A DNA stretch of 64,000 nucleotides from Enterococcus larvae. Its GTDB lineage: Bacteria; Bacillota; Bacilli; Lactobacillales; Enterococcaceae. The DNA is taken from the NCBI RefSeq assembly GCF_017830045.1, contig NZ_JAEDXU010000005.1, positions 62,001-126,000 on the forward strand, in the 5' to 3' direction. Every line of letters starts with the position of its first letter. Position 1 is the first letter of the stretch. Both the position numbers and the translations under genes were made by a program. Below, in pieces: positions 9,385 to 17,391 of the stretch. The notes beneath the pieces were generated by a model. It made no database searches. It was not told the origin of the DNA and saw only the letters and a list, made by a program, of their open reading frames with translations.

Positions 9385-9642
9385 ATGGGGTATCGTTGTT
9401 TGTGTTGCGGTCATCTGACCTTACCGGTACCGGATAGGGAAGCAGTTGGTTATATTTGTCCGGTTTGTTTTTGGGAGAATGATGTTTTTTTGAGAAAGCA
9501 TACGCATAGAAGTGTCTGCAATCATGGCATGACTTTACAAGAAGGGGAAAAGAATTTTATTAAATTCGGCGCCTGTCAGGAGCGGCTGGTCCAGTATGTA
9601 CGTGAGCCGAAGGAGGAAGAAATTCCTCCGTATTATTGTTGA
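9385..9642 (+). CDS. CPCC family cysteine-rich protein
   Basis: 85-aa protein with paired-cysteine motifs YRCLCCGHLTL and YICPVCFWENDV plus a late Cys-Asn-His, a zinc-ribbon-like pattern typical of the CPCC family. Function unknown; probably a small cytoplasmic metal-binding protein. AAAGGAGG gives a strong ribosome site, and TATAAT at 9333-9338 is a likely -10. It is the first of a run of small genes of unknown role. Confidence 0.8.
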   Translation: MGYRCLCCGHLTLPVPDREAVGYICPVCFWENDVFLRKHTHRSVCNHGMTLQEGEKNFIKFGACQERLVQYVREPKEEEIPPYYC

Positions 9643-9686
9643 AAAAATGAACACAAAGTGAGTACGAGTGATAGGGGGAAGTTTGA

Positions 9687-10076
9687 ATGAAAAAAGGGGC
9701 TGGGAAATTAGTCATGATATATGTTCTATCTGTTTGTTTGATAGCGGCAGTCATTTATTTACCGAATATACTCTATCCTAAAGCGCAGACTCTCGACTTT
9801 AGGGGTTATGTCAATGAAATAGTGGTCGATTCAGATGGGAGTTCAGTTATTATAAAAGCGAACATCATCAATTCTGATGCAAAGGCGGAAATCAAAGCCT
9901 CTACCAGCATTTCATGCAGCTATCTGGATGGTCGAGCATTTCCAATGACGAGTCTAAAAAAAGGCGACATGATCGATCTTGATTATAAAGGACAGTGGGG
10001 GTTAGATGGAAATGGTGTGATGCAGGCGGAAGCGAAATGGCTGACGGTATGTCCAATGGGTGAAGGAGAGGAATAG
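9687..10076 (+). CDS. Hypothetical membrane-anchored protein
   Basis: 129 aa with one N-terminal TM segment (residues 8-28, MIYVLSVCLIAAVIYLPNIL) and an extracytoplasmic domain of about 95 residues rich in beta-type sequence (DFRGYVNEIVVDSDGSSVIIKANI). GGGGGAAG lies before the ATG. No family recognised. It ends two bases before the next ATG, so the two are probably co-transcribed. Confidence 0.65.
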   Translation: MKKGAGKLVMIYVLSVCLIAAVIYLPNILYPKAQTLDFRGYVNEIVVDSDGSSVIIKANIINSDAKAEIKASTSISCSYLDGRAFPMTSLKKGDMIDLDYKGQWGLDGNGVMQAEAKWLTVCPMGEGEE

Positions 10077-10078
10077 AT

Positions 10079-10450
10079 ATGTTGATCATAAGTGCGGCAG
10101 CTATCGAAGCACTGAAAATGGAGTATGGAGAAACAGATATGGTCAGTTGCTACGCTAAAGCACAAGGGATGAATGTACCGACCCAGGAAGCTGTTTTACT
10201 GTTGAACAATCAAAAGGTAATTATTTTGTTCATCAGTAAGTTAACGAATAAACTGATTCAGAAGATGATGTTCAATCGAGTGGAACTGTCAAACAGTACG
10301 CTGAAATCGGGTTTATTCCTTGATGAGCGATGGACGTTCACAGGACGAGGACAAAAATGGTCCTTTAGGATACCAGCTAAAATACTTCCCTTAGGAAATG
10401 GCCAGAGAGTATTTTTGGATAGTTTGGTGGATAAAGACTTTGCTTCCTGA
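10079..10450 (+). CDS. Hypothetical small cytoplasmic protein
   Basis: 123 aa, no signal or TM segment, with a hydrophobic beta-strand core (AVLLLNNQKVIILFISKLTNK) that could be a PH-like or YokE-like fold; this is only a resemblance. Good ribosome site GAAGGAGAGGAA overlaps the end of the upstream gene. Confidence 0.6.
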   Translation: MLIISAAAIEALKMEYGETDMVSCYAKAQGMNVPTQEAVLLLNNQKVIILFISKLTNKLIQKMMFNRVELSNSTLKSGLFLDERWTFTGRGQKWSFRIPAKILPLGNGQRVFLDSLVDKDFAS

Positions 10451-10481
10451 AAGTAATGAGCAAGAGGTTGTTAAGGATAGA

Positions 10482-10757
10482 ATGATGGGGAAAATAGTTA
10501 AGAGTACAGCTATATTATTGCTGGAATTGATTACTCAGGTAACAGCAGCACCAGTATTGTTGATTGTAATTTCGAAAAGCAATTACTTACAAAATTCATT
10601 ACTTCTTTTAACTAGGGTATTCATAGTTTCGGCTATAGTGAGCATCATAATAAAATTGAAGGTCGTCAATTTTGTGTCGATAAAAATACTTGGACATCCT
10701 CAAGATGTCAGTAGATTGAAAAAATATTACTATGTTGTACCGACCCCCAAAAGTTAG
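10482..10757 (+). CDS. Hypothetical small membrane protein (possibly truncated)
   Basis: 91 aa from the ATG at 10482, preceded by AAGGAT. There are two TM segments (TAILLLELITQVTAAPVLLIVIS and LLLLTRVFIVSAIVSIII). The last residues and the stop codon lie inside the left arm of the IS-like palindrome at 10736-10789, so the original C-terminus may have been replaced by an insertion event. A longer frame from 10398 overlaps the previous gene and is not preferred. Confidence 0.4.
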   Translation: MMGKIVKSTAILLLELITQVTAAPVLLIVISKSNYLQNSLLLLTRVFIVSAIVSIIIKLKVVNFVSIKILGHPQDVSRLKKYYYVVPTPKS

Positions 10758-10789
10758 ACCTGAAAATCTAACTTTTTTGGGGCGGTACA
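10736..10789. repeat. IS-like terminal inverted repeats joined head to head
   Basis: Two 23-base arms (10736-10758 and 10767-10789) match at 20 of 23 positions as inverted repeats, with only 8 bases between. They begin with TGTACCG and contain CCCC-A(n)-GTTAGA, resembling ends of IS3-family elements. It may be a collapsed element reduced to its two ends, and as RNA it could also act as a terminator. Confidence 0.55.
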
Positions 10790-10798
10790 GTCATTGCT

Positions 10799-11020
10799 CT
10801 AGTTCTTTTTTATACGATAAATTGTCGAACGAGTAACCCCTGCCATTTCTTTAATAGTCGCAATTGGAAAGCCGCTCATGAGCATATCCTTAATTTGAAA
10901 ATAGGTGGCACGATTTTTAGGATTTTCAGTATCTGCAGAATGGGTTGAAGGAATACCTATTTCCTTAGAAATTATAGGTAAAGAAATTTCTTTCAAATCA
11001 ACAGAAATCTTCAAGAAATA
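10799..11020 (-). pseudogene. C-terminal scrap of a site-specific recombinase (HTH part)
   Basis: The C-terminal 50 or so residues read TENPKNRATYFQIKDM... ending in AGVTRSTIYRIKKN, like the helix-turn-helix tail of serine resolvases/invertases or IS OrfA proteins. No catalytic domain remains. The open frame continues to an ATG at 11101 only by running through the palindrome at 11025-11056, so the 100-aa frame is a hybrid. Confidence 0.45.
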
Positions 11021-11024
11021 GAGA

Positions 11025-11060
11025 GTGTCCAGAAAATGACCATTTTCTGGACACTTTTTA
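11025..11060. repeat. Perfect 15-base palindrome with T tail
   Basis: Arms 11025-11039 and 11042-11056 are perfect inverted repeats (AGTGTCCAGAAAATG and its complement) with a 2-base centre and TTTT after. It is either a pair of abutted insertion-element ends or a compact plus-strand terminator. Confidence 0.5.
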
Positions 11061-11130
11061 ATATGAACACATAGATTATTTCGGACTAGATACGAATTCA
11101 TAGGGCTTAAAAAAAACTTATACTGATTAA

Positions 11131-11247
11131 CAAGATATCTGGTACAAAATTGTAGAAGGGGAAATTATTACTGCAGTAACTAACAATCCTAAATATTCGT
11201 TTGAAAACGAGAAAGTTTACTACCTAAAAAAGGGCAGAATACACTGA
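11131..11247 (+). pseudogene. Gene fragment, 38 codons, no start
   Basis: An open frame without start or ribosome site encodes DIWYKIVEGEIITAVTNNP... ending YYLKKGRIH, which reads like the C-terminus of a real protein. Family not recognised. It lies between the IS-like debris and the lysin genes. Confidence 0.35.
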
Positions 11248-11318
11248 ATAAAGTAATTGTATGATGGATGACAGTTTGTATCACCCAATTAGGTTATTGA
11301 AGAGAAGGAGAGTACAAA

Positions 11319-12458
11319 ATGGTAAAGAAAAATGAATTGGTTAACTACCTAATCAGCCGTATCGGTGACAGAATTGATGAAGACGGTATGTATGGTGCTC
11401 AGTGTATGGATTTAACTGTACATGTAATGAAAAAATACTATGGCTGGCACCCATATGGTAATGCTATCGCTTTGACAACTCAAGCAATTCCAAATGGATT
11501 TAAACGTCTTAGAGTATATAACGCAACTGAGATAAAAAAGGGTGATGTATTAGTTTGGGCGGTAGGCGCTGACTATTCAACATATGGACACACAGCAATT
11601 GCAATAGAAGATGGGAAGAGCTCTGGAACCTTTGTATCAGTTGATCAAAATGCAATCAATCCAAGTCTGGATTATGGTAGTCCTGCTGCCAAAATCACTC
11701 ATAATATGATAGGCGTTTGGGGAGTTATTCGACCAGTTTATGAAACAGAAGAAACTTTAGCAGGGAATTTGGATACATTCGATATCAAAGCAAGAGAGAT
11801 CAAGATTGGGGGGTGGCATGCGACAAGTAACAGCGCTTCAGGGCCACACAGTTATATTTTCTTATTAAATGCTGCAACCGGTGCGGAGCTGCATAGAGAA
11901 AAAATCACTCGATTGGTTAGGAACGATATCGCACAAGCATATCCAACTATTCCCAATTCTAAAAATAGTGGGTTTTATTTAAGTATTCCAGTAACTGATA
12001 AGCTGTTGGGGAAACAAATCAGAATCATGTCGCGATATGCTAAAGAAGAGGGTGGAAATGGTCAGGTCAGTGATTTCGACTATAAACCTGTGAAAGCAAC
12101 ACTTGGTCGAATGAACGGCGGAAGTCTGAATGGCATCCAAGTAGAGGGAAACTCCGTACAACTAGGTGGCTGGCATATATCTAACTACGGGGATAATGAC
12201 ACCTTCCGATACCTGTTCCTACTCGATGCAACCACAGGGCAAGAAGTGAAAAGACAAACCTTCGTTTCTGTCTCTCGTCCCGATGTGGCGCAGGCATACC
12301 CAGGTCAACCATTTGCCGGTAAAAGTGGCTTCGATGTTCGTGTCGATACAACAGGACTAAAAGGTCGAAAAGTAAAAGTCCTTGCACGATACGCAACAGA
12401 TGCAAAAGGGAATAAAATCATCGACGATCTGTATTTTGATAAGGTTATCACGCTTTAG
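11319..12458 (+). CDS. CHAP-domain cell-wall lysin with two C-terminal repeat domains
   Basis: 379 aa. The N-terminal CHAP-type cysteine amidase/endopeptidase domain (about 1-140) has GAQCMDL (Cys29) and YGHTAIA (His91). Two related domains of about 110 residues follow (about 150-258 and 262-379), each with an IGGWH/LGGWH start, a YxFLLxAxTG core and an AQAYP...SGF motif, similar to GBS Bsp-like wall-binding repeats. No signal peptide, as in phage endolysins or leaderless bacteriolysins, but no holin or phage gene is nearby. The ATG follows GAAGGAGAG. Its last 708 bp are nearly identical to the end of the next gene, so the two probably act on the same cell surface. Confidence 0.8.
   Translation: MVKKNELVNYLISRIGDRIDEDGMYGAQCMDLTVHVMKKYYGWHPYGNAIALTTQAIPNGFKRLRVYNATEIKKGDVLVWAVGADYSTYGHTAIAIEDGKSSGTFVSVDQNAINPSLDYGSPAAKITHNMIGVWGVIRPVYETEETLAGNLDTFDIKAREIKIGGWHATSNSASGPHSYIFLLNAATGAELHREKITRLVRNDIAQAYPTIPNSKNSGFYLSIPVTDKLLGKQIRIMSRYAKEEGGNGQVSDFDYKPVKATLGRMNGGSLNGIQVEGNSVQLGGWHISNYGDNDTFRYLFLLDATTGQEVKRQTFVSVSRPDVAQAYPGQPFAGKSGFDVRVDTTGLKGRKVKVLARYATDAKGNKIIDDLYFDKVITL
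11751..12458 (+). repeat. 708-bp direct repeat, copy 1
   Basis: Aligns without gaps to 12997-13704 (constant offset 1246) with only scattered, mostly third-position differences. It codes for the two C-terminal domains of the CHAP lysin. Confidence 0.85.
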
Positions 12459-12543
12459 TTTCAGCTAATACGAGTAAAATTCAAGAATTAAGAATGTAAA
12501 ATGTTAGTTATTTTAGCAATATTTAGAAAAGGTGGAAAGTATT

Positions 12544-13704
12544 ATGGCAAATGAAAATTTAAAAATTTCTCAAGAAGGAAGAAATCTAATTAAGAAATGG
12601 GAAGGCTTGCGCCTAACAGCCTACCAAGATTCAGTGGGGGTGTGGACGATTGGTTATGGGCATACTAGTGGGGTTTATGCTGGTATGCAGATTACAGAAA
12701 GTCAGGCAAATGTCTTTTTGGATGAAGACATAAAATCTCATGCATCAGGTATCTTTAAATATGTATCTGTGCAACTAGCGCAGGGACAATTCGATGCTCT
12801 GGTAAGCTTCCATTTTAACTTAGGCGCTGAGATACTTAGAGGATCACAATTATTAATTTATCTAAATAATAGAGAGTGGCAAAATGCTGCATCCGAAATG
12901 AAAAAATACGTTTACGCTGGCGGTCAAATCCTTCAAGGATTGGTTAATCGCAGAAATGATGAAGCAGCTTTGTTTTTAAAACAAGTTCCTTCAACAGAAA
13001 CTGTAGCGGGCAATTTAGATACATTCGATATCAAAGCACGAGAGATTAAGATTGGCGGCTGGCATGCGACAAGTAACAGCGCTTCAGGACCACACAGTTA
13101 TATTTTCTTATTAAATGCTGCAACCGGTGCGGAGCTGCATAGAGAAAAAATCACTCGATTGGTTAGAAACGATATCGCACAAGCATATCCAACTATTCCC
13201 AATTCCAAAAACAGCGGCTTCTATTTAAGTATTCCAGTAACTGACAAGCTATTAGGTAAACAAATCAGAATCATGTCACGGTATGCCAAAGAAGCTGGCG
13301 GGAACGGACAGGTCAGCGATTTCGACTATAAACCTGTGAAAGCAACACTTGGTCGTATGAATAGCGGTAGTTTGAATGGTATCAAGGTAGAAGGTAACTC
13401 TGTACAACTAGGTGGCTGGCATATATCTAACTATGGGGACAATGATACCTTTCGATATTTATTCCTACTCGATGCAAGCACAGGGCAGGAAGTGAAAAGA
13501 CAAACCTTTGTTTCTGTTTCTCGTCCCGATGTGGCACAGGCATATCCAGGTCAACCATTTGCCGGCAAGAGTGGCTTCGATGTTCGTATCGATACAACAG
13601 GACTAAAAGGTCGAAAGGTAAAAGTCCTTGCACGATATGCGACAGATTCGAAAGGAAATAAAATCATCGATGATCTGTACTTTGATAAGGTTATTACACT
13701 TTAA
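12544..13704 (+). CDS. GH24 (T4-lysozyme-type) muramidase with the same C-terminal repeats
   Basis: 386 aa. The GH24 domain (about 1-145) has the catalytic Glu20-Asp29-Thr35 spacing of phage lysozymes (KKWEGLRLTAYQD, WTIGYGHTSG). The two wall-binding-like domains match the CHAP lysin almost residue for residue. It would cut the glycan strand while the CHAP enzyme cuts the peptide. No signal peptide. The start is the ATG at 12544 after AAGGTGG; a GTG at 12532 overlaps that site. A terminator follows at 13789. Phage remnant or a two-enzyme bacteriolysin: the sequence does not decide. Confidence 0.85.
   Translation: MANENLKISQEGRNLIKKWEGLRLTAYQDSVGVWTIGYGHTSGVYAGMQITESQANVFLDEDIKSHASGIFKYVSVQLAQGQFDALVSFHFNLGAEILRGSQLLIYLNNREWQNAASEMKKYVYAGGQILQGLVNRRNDEAALFLKQVPSTETVAGNLDTFDIKAREIKIGGWHATSNSASGPHSYIFLLNAATGAELHREKITRLVRNDIAQAYPTIPNSKNSGFYLSIPVTDKLLGKQIRIMSRYAKEAGGNGQVSDFDYKPVKATLGRMNSGSLNGIKVEGNSVQLGGWHISNYGDNDTFRYLFLLDASTGQEVKRQTFVSVSRPDVAQAYPGQPFAGKSGFDVRIDTTGLKGRKVKVLARYATDSKGNKIIDDLYFDKVITL
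12997..13704 (+). repeat. 708-bp direct repeat, copy 2
   Basis: Second copy, coding for the C-terminal domains of the GH24 muramidase. High identity implies recent duplication or ongoing gene conversion. Confidence 0.85.
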
Positions 13705-13788
13705 TAAATTTTGAAAGTCAGCAATTTAAAAGAATAACTATTCTATGAAATCCTGTAGATATGTAAATCTTGAATACTGTTATTTTAG

Positions 13789-13822
13789 CACTCCTGAGGT
13801 CTTAGCTTCAGGAGTGTTTTTA
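13789..13822 (+). terminator. Terminator of the lysin pair
   Basis: Perfect 9-base arms (13789-13797, 13808-13816) followed by TTTTTATTT. Confidence 0.8.
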
Positions 13823-14184
13823 TTTGATTCTTATTACTAATAAACTATAGTTGATCATGTTATATAATATAAAAAGTTAAACGACCACTTGAAATGAATA
13901 AGAAGAAGCAAAACCCAATAATACTTCCCATTAGTCCAAACAATTCAATAATTCACGTGATCTATCAAAATAGCATAACCCTATATTCTCAGTGACTCCT
14001 GCAGAAAAATAGCTTTTTAATGTTCATTATTTATCTGTTGTGCCAAATCAATCGAAAGAAACTATGCCATTTAAATCAAAAGATGACAGAAGGTAATTAA
14101 GACGTCAGTTGTAAGTGTAAAATATCGTTTATCAAAAACGAGTGTTTTTGAGACGAATTTAGAAAGAAGGAAGGGTAGTAATTG
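13823..14184. other. Gene-free stretch between lysins and protease
   Basis: No coding frame was seen. It contains a 25-base motif (14118-14142) shared with 16279-16303 and ends at a terminator. Confidence 0.5.
14118..14142 (+). repeat. 25-base dispersed repeat, copy 1
   Basis: TAAAATATC..TATCAAAAACGAG pattern; 23 of 25 bases match 16279-16303. In both places it lies 40-60 bases before a terminator hairpin. Confidence 0.5.
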
Positions 14185-14212
14185 GAGCACAATTTATCTT
14201 GTGCTCTTTTTT
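14185..14212 (+). terminator. Hairpin terminator without an upstream gene
   Basis: Perfect 8-base arms GAGCACAA/TTGTGCTC, 6-base loop and six T residues. No ORF precedes it, so it may end a short RNA or mark a deleted gene. Confidence 0.7.
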
Positions 14213-14250
14213 ATTGAAGTAAACTAGCAAAACTTAAAGATATAAAATAA

Positions 14251-14300
14251 TTACACTATTTCAAATGATATTTGATATACTTGGTTTGTAAGCGTTTCTA
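14251..14300 (+). promoter_or_regulatory. Promoter with overlapping catabolite-response (cre) site
   Basis: Possible -35 TTACAC (14251) and -10 TATACT (14276), spacing 19. Just downstream, TGTAAGCGTTTCTA (14287-14300) fits the cre consensus. If real, CcpA would repress the protease gene when sugar is plentiful. Confidence 0.4.
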
Positions 14301-14357
14301 TTTGTTTAACAAATAAGTAGATTAATTTTCCAAATTTCAATTGAGGGGGAAATGAAA

Positions 14358-16130
14358 ATGAAAAAAGTTCTTAAAATGTTAGGTATTGGTATTCTATTCT
14401 CTGTTTTTTCGCTAGTTGTTCCATCCATTTCTTTAGCAGATGAAGGATATGATTGGGTTGAGTATGATATGAACACAGGTACTGAAAAAACAGTTCTTTT
14501 TGAAGATATTGAAAAAGATAATCTTCCAAGGTACTTATCTCCAGTACCACCAAGTGTACTTTCGCGTAGTAAGATTCCAGGAGTTATTGGAGAAGACGAG
14601 CGAAAAAAAGTAGAATTTCCAACCCAATATCCATATTCTTCTATTGGGTTGTATCGAGCTGGGGGTCAAGGATCCGGGACAATGATTGGTCCAAGTACCG
14701 TACTAACTTGTGCTCATGTAGTTTGGAATCAAGGGTTTAAACCTTATGGTTCTTTTTCACCTGGTGCGTCAATTGATAATCCATATCCATTTGCAAACCC
14801 ACCGGCATATGTAGAAAAAGTGTATCTACCGAAAGCTTACATTGAAAATCCAAGTGTAGATACTGACTTAGCCATTGTACAATTATCTATGCCAAAGGGA
14901 TATGAAACAGGCTGGCTGGGGTTGTCGTATCATGTTGGAAGTATTATTCCAAATAATGATTCGTTTACCGTAACAGGCTATCCTGGGATGTTTAACGGGG
15001 ATATGTACACTGATACAAAAGCAGAATGGTCTCAAGAAATTGATTATCCGTTTGTTGTTTTTACAAATTTTGACACAACACCTGGAAATAGTGGTTCGGC
15101 TTTATATAATTCAGAAAAGATTATTTATGGTGTAATGACAGCCTACACTGAAACTCCAAGCGGTGAGCCAATTGCTAGTATAGGAACTAGAATAACTTTT
15201 GAAAGATATGCGATGATTCAACATTTACTTACTAAACCAGTAGAAATCAAAAAAATTGCTATTGAACCTGAATCGATTGAATTGATACCAAGAGGAGCTG
15301 AATCAAAGCAACTGAATGTTAAGTTTTACCCTGAAAACGCTGAAACTCAAGAAATTGTTTGGGAAAGTGAGGATTCCTCAGTTGTTAATGTGGATAAATA
15401 TGGAATCATAAAAAGTGGAATAGAATCGTCAGATAAAAAAACTACTATAACAGCTACAACCAAAGATGGTCGACATGTAGCAACTTGCGAAGTATCAGTC
15501 AAAGACGATCATCCACAGAAATTCCCAGGAACTCCCATAGAAGTTGGAAACAGTTACTCTGGGTCTTATGATTTTTATGGTGACTATGATTGTTTCCAAT
15601 TCCAAGCAGAAGCAAATAAAATATATGGAATAGAGATTGAAAACAATTCAGCATATAAAGGTTATACGATTTTTAATGAAGACGGGAAATATACTTGGAC
15701 TGTTGATCAGAACCCAACTAGTCGGACAGCAGCAAATGGCAAAAGATATTTGAGATTTGAAAAGCCTGAAGATGCTATTCGTGGTTTTGGATTCGTAGAT
15801 TGGGGATATGATTTGATTGGAAAAAAATATAGTTTCACCTTGTCGGAACTTACAAATGCAAAACCAACAATTGAAAACAAAGACGAATTAAATGGTATGG
15901 TTTTGAAAGTCGGTGACAAAGTACAAATAAAGGCACGAGCAAATAACGGAGCCTTCCCAGATTCTATTTTTTATAACTATGCGAAAGATTATGTAAGCAT
16001 TAGTGAAACAGGGGAACTAACGGCACTCAAACCTTATTCAGGTACTTATACTGATGTGTTAGATGCTCTTTTTTGTTCGGGAGAATACATGTCTTATTCA
16101 GATAGAATCTATTTTAGTATAGTTGAGTAA
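14358..16130 (+). CDS. Secreted V8/trypsin-like serine protease with Ig-like domain
   Basis: 590 aa. Signal peptide (1-27, cleavage near SLA-DEG), then a chymotrypsin-fold protease domain (about 85-290) with the triad His120 (LTCAHVV), Asp170 (DTDLAIV) and Ser245 (TPGNSGSA), as in glutamyl endopeptidases. A BIG2-like immunoglobulin domain follows (about 295-385), then two less clear beta-rich regions. No LPxTG or membrane anchor, so probably released or held non-covalently. The ATG at 14358 is preferred because AGGGGGA sits 7 nt before it; the ATG at 14352 is too close. Long for a V8 protease because of the C-terminal additions. Confidence 0.85.
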   Translation: MKKVLKMLGIGILFSVFSLVVPSISLADEGYDWVEYDMNTGTEKTVLFEDIEKDNLPRYLSPVPPSVLSRSKIPGVIGEDERKKVEFPTQYPYSSIGLYRAGGQGSGTMIGPSTVLTCAHVVWNQGFKPYGSFSPGASIDNPYPFANPPAYVEKVYLPKAYIENPSVDTDLAIVQLSMPKGYETGWLGLSYHVGSIIPNNDSFTVTGYPGMFNGDMYTDTKAEWSQEIDYPFVVFTNFDTTPGNSGSALYNSEKIIYGVMTAYTETPSGEPIASIGTRITFERYAMIQHLLTKPVEIKKIAIEPESIELIPRGAESKQLNVKFYPENAETQEIVWESEDSSVVNVDKYGIIKSGIESSDKKTTITATTKDGRHVATCEVSVKDDHPQKFPGTPIEVGNSYSGSYDFYGDYDCFQFQAEANKIYGIEIENNSAYKGYTIFNEDGKYTWTVDQNPTSRTAANGKRYLRFEKPEDAIRGFGFVDWGYDLIGKKYSFTLSELTNAKPTIENKDELNGMVLKVGDKVQIKARANNGAFPDSIFYNYAKDYVSISETGELTALKPYSGTYTDVLDALFCSGEYMSYSDRIYFSIVE

Positions 16131-16278
16131 ATATTTATAAGAAAAATGTAAATGATGACATATATAAAGAAGATAACTTTTGTTGTCTTCTTTTGTTTGA
16201 GTGTACTAAGTGTTCTGAAGAGAAAAAATGCTGCTAAGTATAATTGTTAGAATTAAGTGGATAAGGGAGACTTATTGA

Positions 16279-16303
16279 TAAAATATCATGTATCAAAAAC
16301 GAG
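16279..16303 (+). repeat. 25-base dispersed repeat, copy 2
   Basis: Partner of 14118-14142 with two mismatches; also upstream of a hairpin. Confidence 0.5.
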
Positions 16304-16346
16304 GGTTTATAAGAAAAGCAGAGTGAAGAGTAGAGATAATAAAGGA

Positions 16347-16381
16347 AAACTCTCTCTTGAATGCTTAACAAGAGAGAGTTT
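16347..16381. terminator. Bidirectional terminator
   Basis: Perfect 13-base arms (16347-16359, 16369-16381). It lies between the protease and the minus-strand peptide gene that ends at 16387; the AAA/TTT arm ends serve both strands. Confidence 0.7.
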
Positions 16382-16386
16382 ATTCT

Positions 16387-16665
16387 TTAATAATAATAGT
16401 ATCCAGAATAGTAAGCGTATGTTTTGCCATTCTGATGATAATAATTTTGCAAATACATTCTGTATGGTGCACCCCAAGATGTTGTACCAGATTTAAAACC
16501 AATAGGGCAACCAATACCATTTATTGTAACCCATTCTGAATAATGAGCACTTGCTGCTTCAGCAGTTTCAGCACCAAATGGGTTATTTTCCAAAGGGACA
16601 ATGCCAGAAATGAAAGAGACTGTTAGAACAGCTAGTAAACTAATAATAATTTTTTTTGCTTTCAT
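16387..16665 (-). CDS. Small secreted protein, Tyr-rich C-terminus
   Basis: 92 aa. Clear signal peptide (KKIIISLLAVLTVSFISG) and an AEA-type cleavage site near residue 38, leaving a mature peptide of about 54 residues with a single Cys, many Tyr and a run of four Tyr at the end. Own promoter (16707-16735), ribosome site AGAAGG and terminator make it a well-formed single gene. Size and form would fit a bacteriocin-like peptide, but no class motif or immunity partner was recognised, so this remains a guess. Confidence 0.7.
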   Translation of the reverse strand: MKAKKIIISLLAVLTVSFISGIVPLENNPFGAETAEAASAHYSEWVTINGIGCPIGFKSGTTSWGAPYRMYLQNYYHQNGKTYAYYSGYYYY

Positions 16666-16706
16666 AAACTTAATACCTTCTTTCTATATAGTTGTTTAAC
16701 AATCTT

Positions 16707-16735
16707 ATAGTAACGTATAAATTACTATTTGTAAA
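16707..16735 (-). promoter_or_regulatory. Sigma-A promoter of the small secreted protein
   Basis: On the minus strand, TTTACA (-35, at 16735-16730) and TACTAT (-10, at 16712-16707) with 17-base spacing, about 40 bases before the start codon. Confidence 0.6.
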
Positions 16736-16740
16736 GAAAT

Positions 16741-17043
16741 GTGATTGTCGCTGATTGGAGTTGTGTTATCAAAACTTACTTTTCAGTTTCGATATCACAT
16801 TTAAAGAAAATTAGAAATAGAGATCTGGCTCATTTGGACAAACGTATCTCAAATAGTATTAGCAGAGAAAACTTGATTAAGTCAAATCCAGTTTATGTAT
16901 CAGAAGTTCAAAGTCTATTTGATTTTTCTTTGAATAGCTTGAGTACAATAAGAGGAATACTTTTTAATATATCTTTCACATACCATGAACATAATTATGT
17001 TTATGAACTTGAAAGAATCGCAGAAGCCATTGAAAAAAATTAA
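16741..17043 (+). pseudogene. AbiU2-like protein, C-terminal fragment
   Basis: The 100-residue frame has no ribosome site and begins within promoter DNA of the neighbouring gene. The text LKKIRNRDLAHLDKRI resembles the R(D/N)xxxAH core of HEPN/AbiU2 proteins, and the rest is helical. Reads as the back half of an abortive-infection-type gene whose front is missing. Confidence 0.4.
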
Positions 17044-17055
17044 GTTCTCAAAAAG

Positions 17056-17129
17056 GATCGTTCGGAACCTTAGGGAAAATTCTTCGGTAACAGCTGTTGT
17101 TCTACTAGGATAGTTATTCTAAAAACGAG
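17056..17129 (+). repeat. Intergenic repeat GATCGTTCGGAA, copy 1
   Basis: About 74 bases, beginning right after a stop codon, similar throughout to 20455-20529 (shared GATCGTTCGGAA, GAAAATTCT, CGG, TTCTAAAA blocks). Preceded by CTCAAAAAG, a motif also found at 18095, 21833 and 26886. Confidence 0.55.
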
Positions 17130-17391
17130 AATAATTTAATTAGGATCAAAAGGTTAAACTCTGGATCGGACATTAAATTTGATCGTTTCGTTAATAAAAA
17201 GTGAGGTATCGGAATGAGGGCTACAGATTTATTAACGACATAGTTGTGATGGTATAAAATGTTATTACTAATTCATATTTTCTAAATGTGACAATAGAAA
17301 AAAGGAAAAATCGATTTAACAAAGAAGAAAGTGAGAAGAACCAATATTTTTGATAAAATCTATTATATAAGTTTGAAATTAAGGAGAGTTG

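Noticed and set aside
10398-10481. N-terminal extension of the small membrane protein at 10482
   Set aside because: It overlaps the preceding gene by over 50 bases and lacks a ribosome site; the ATG at 10482 is better supported.
11319-13704. Intact prophage lysis cassette
   Set aside because: Lysins are present, but no holin, tail, capsid, terminase or integrase gene is seen on either side within the window.
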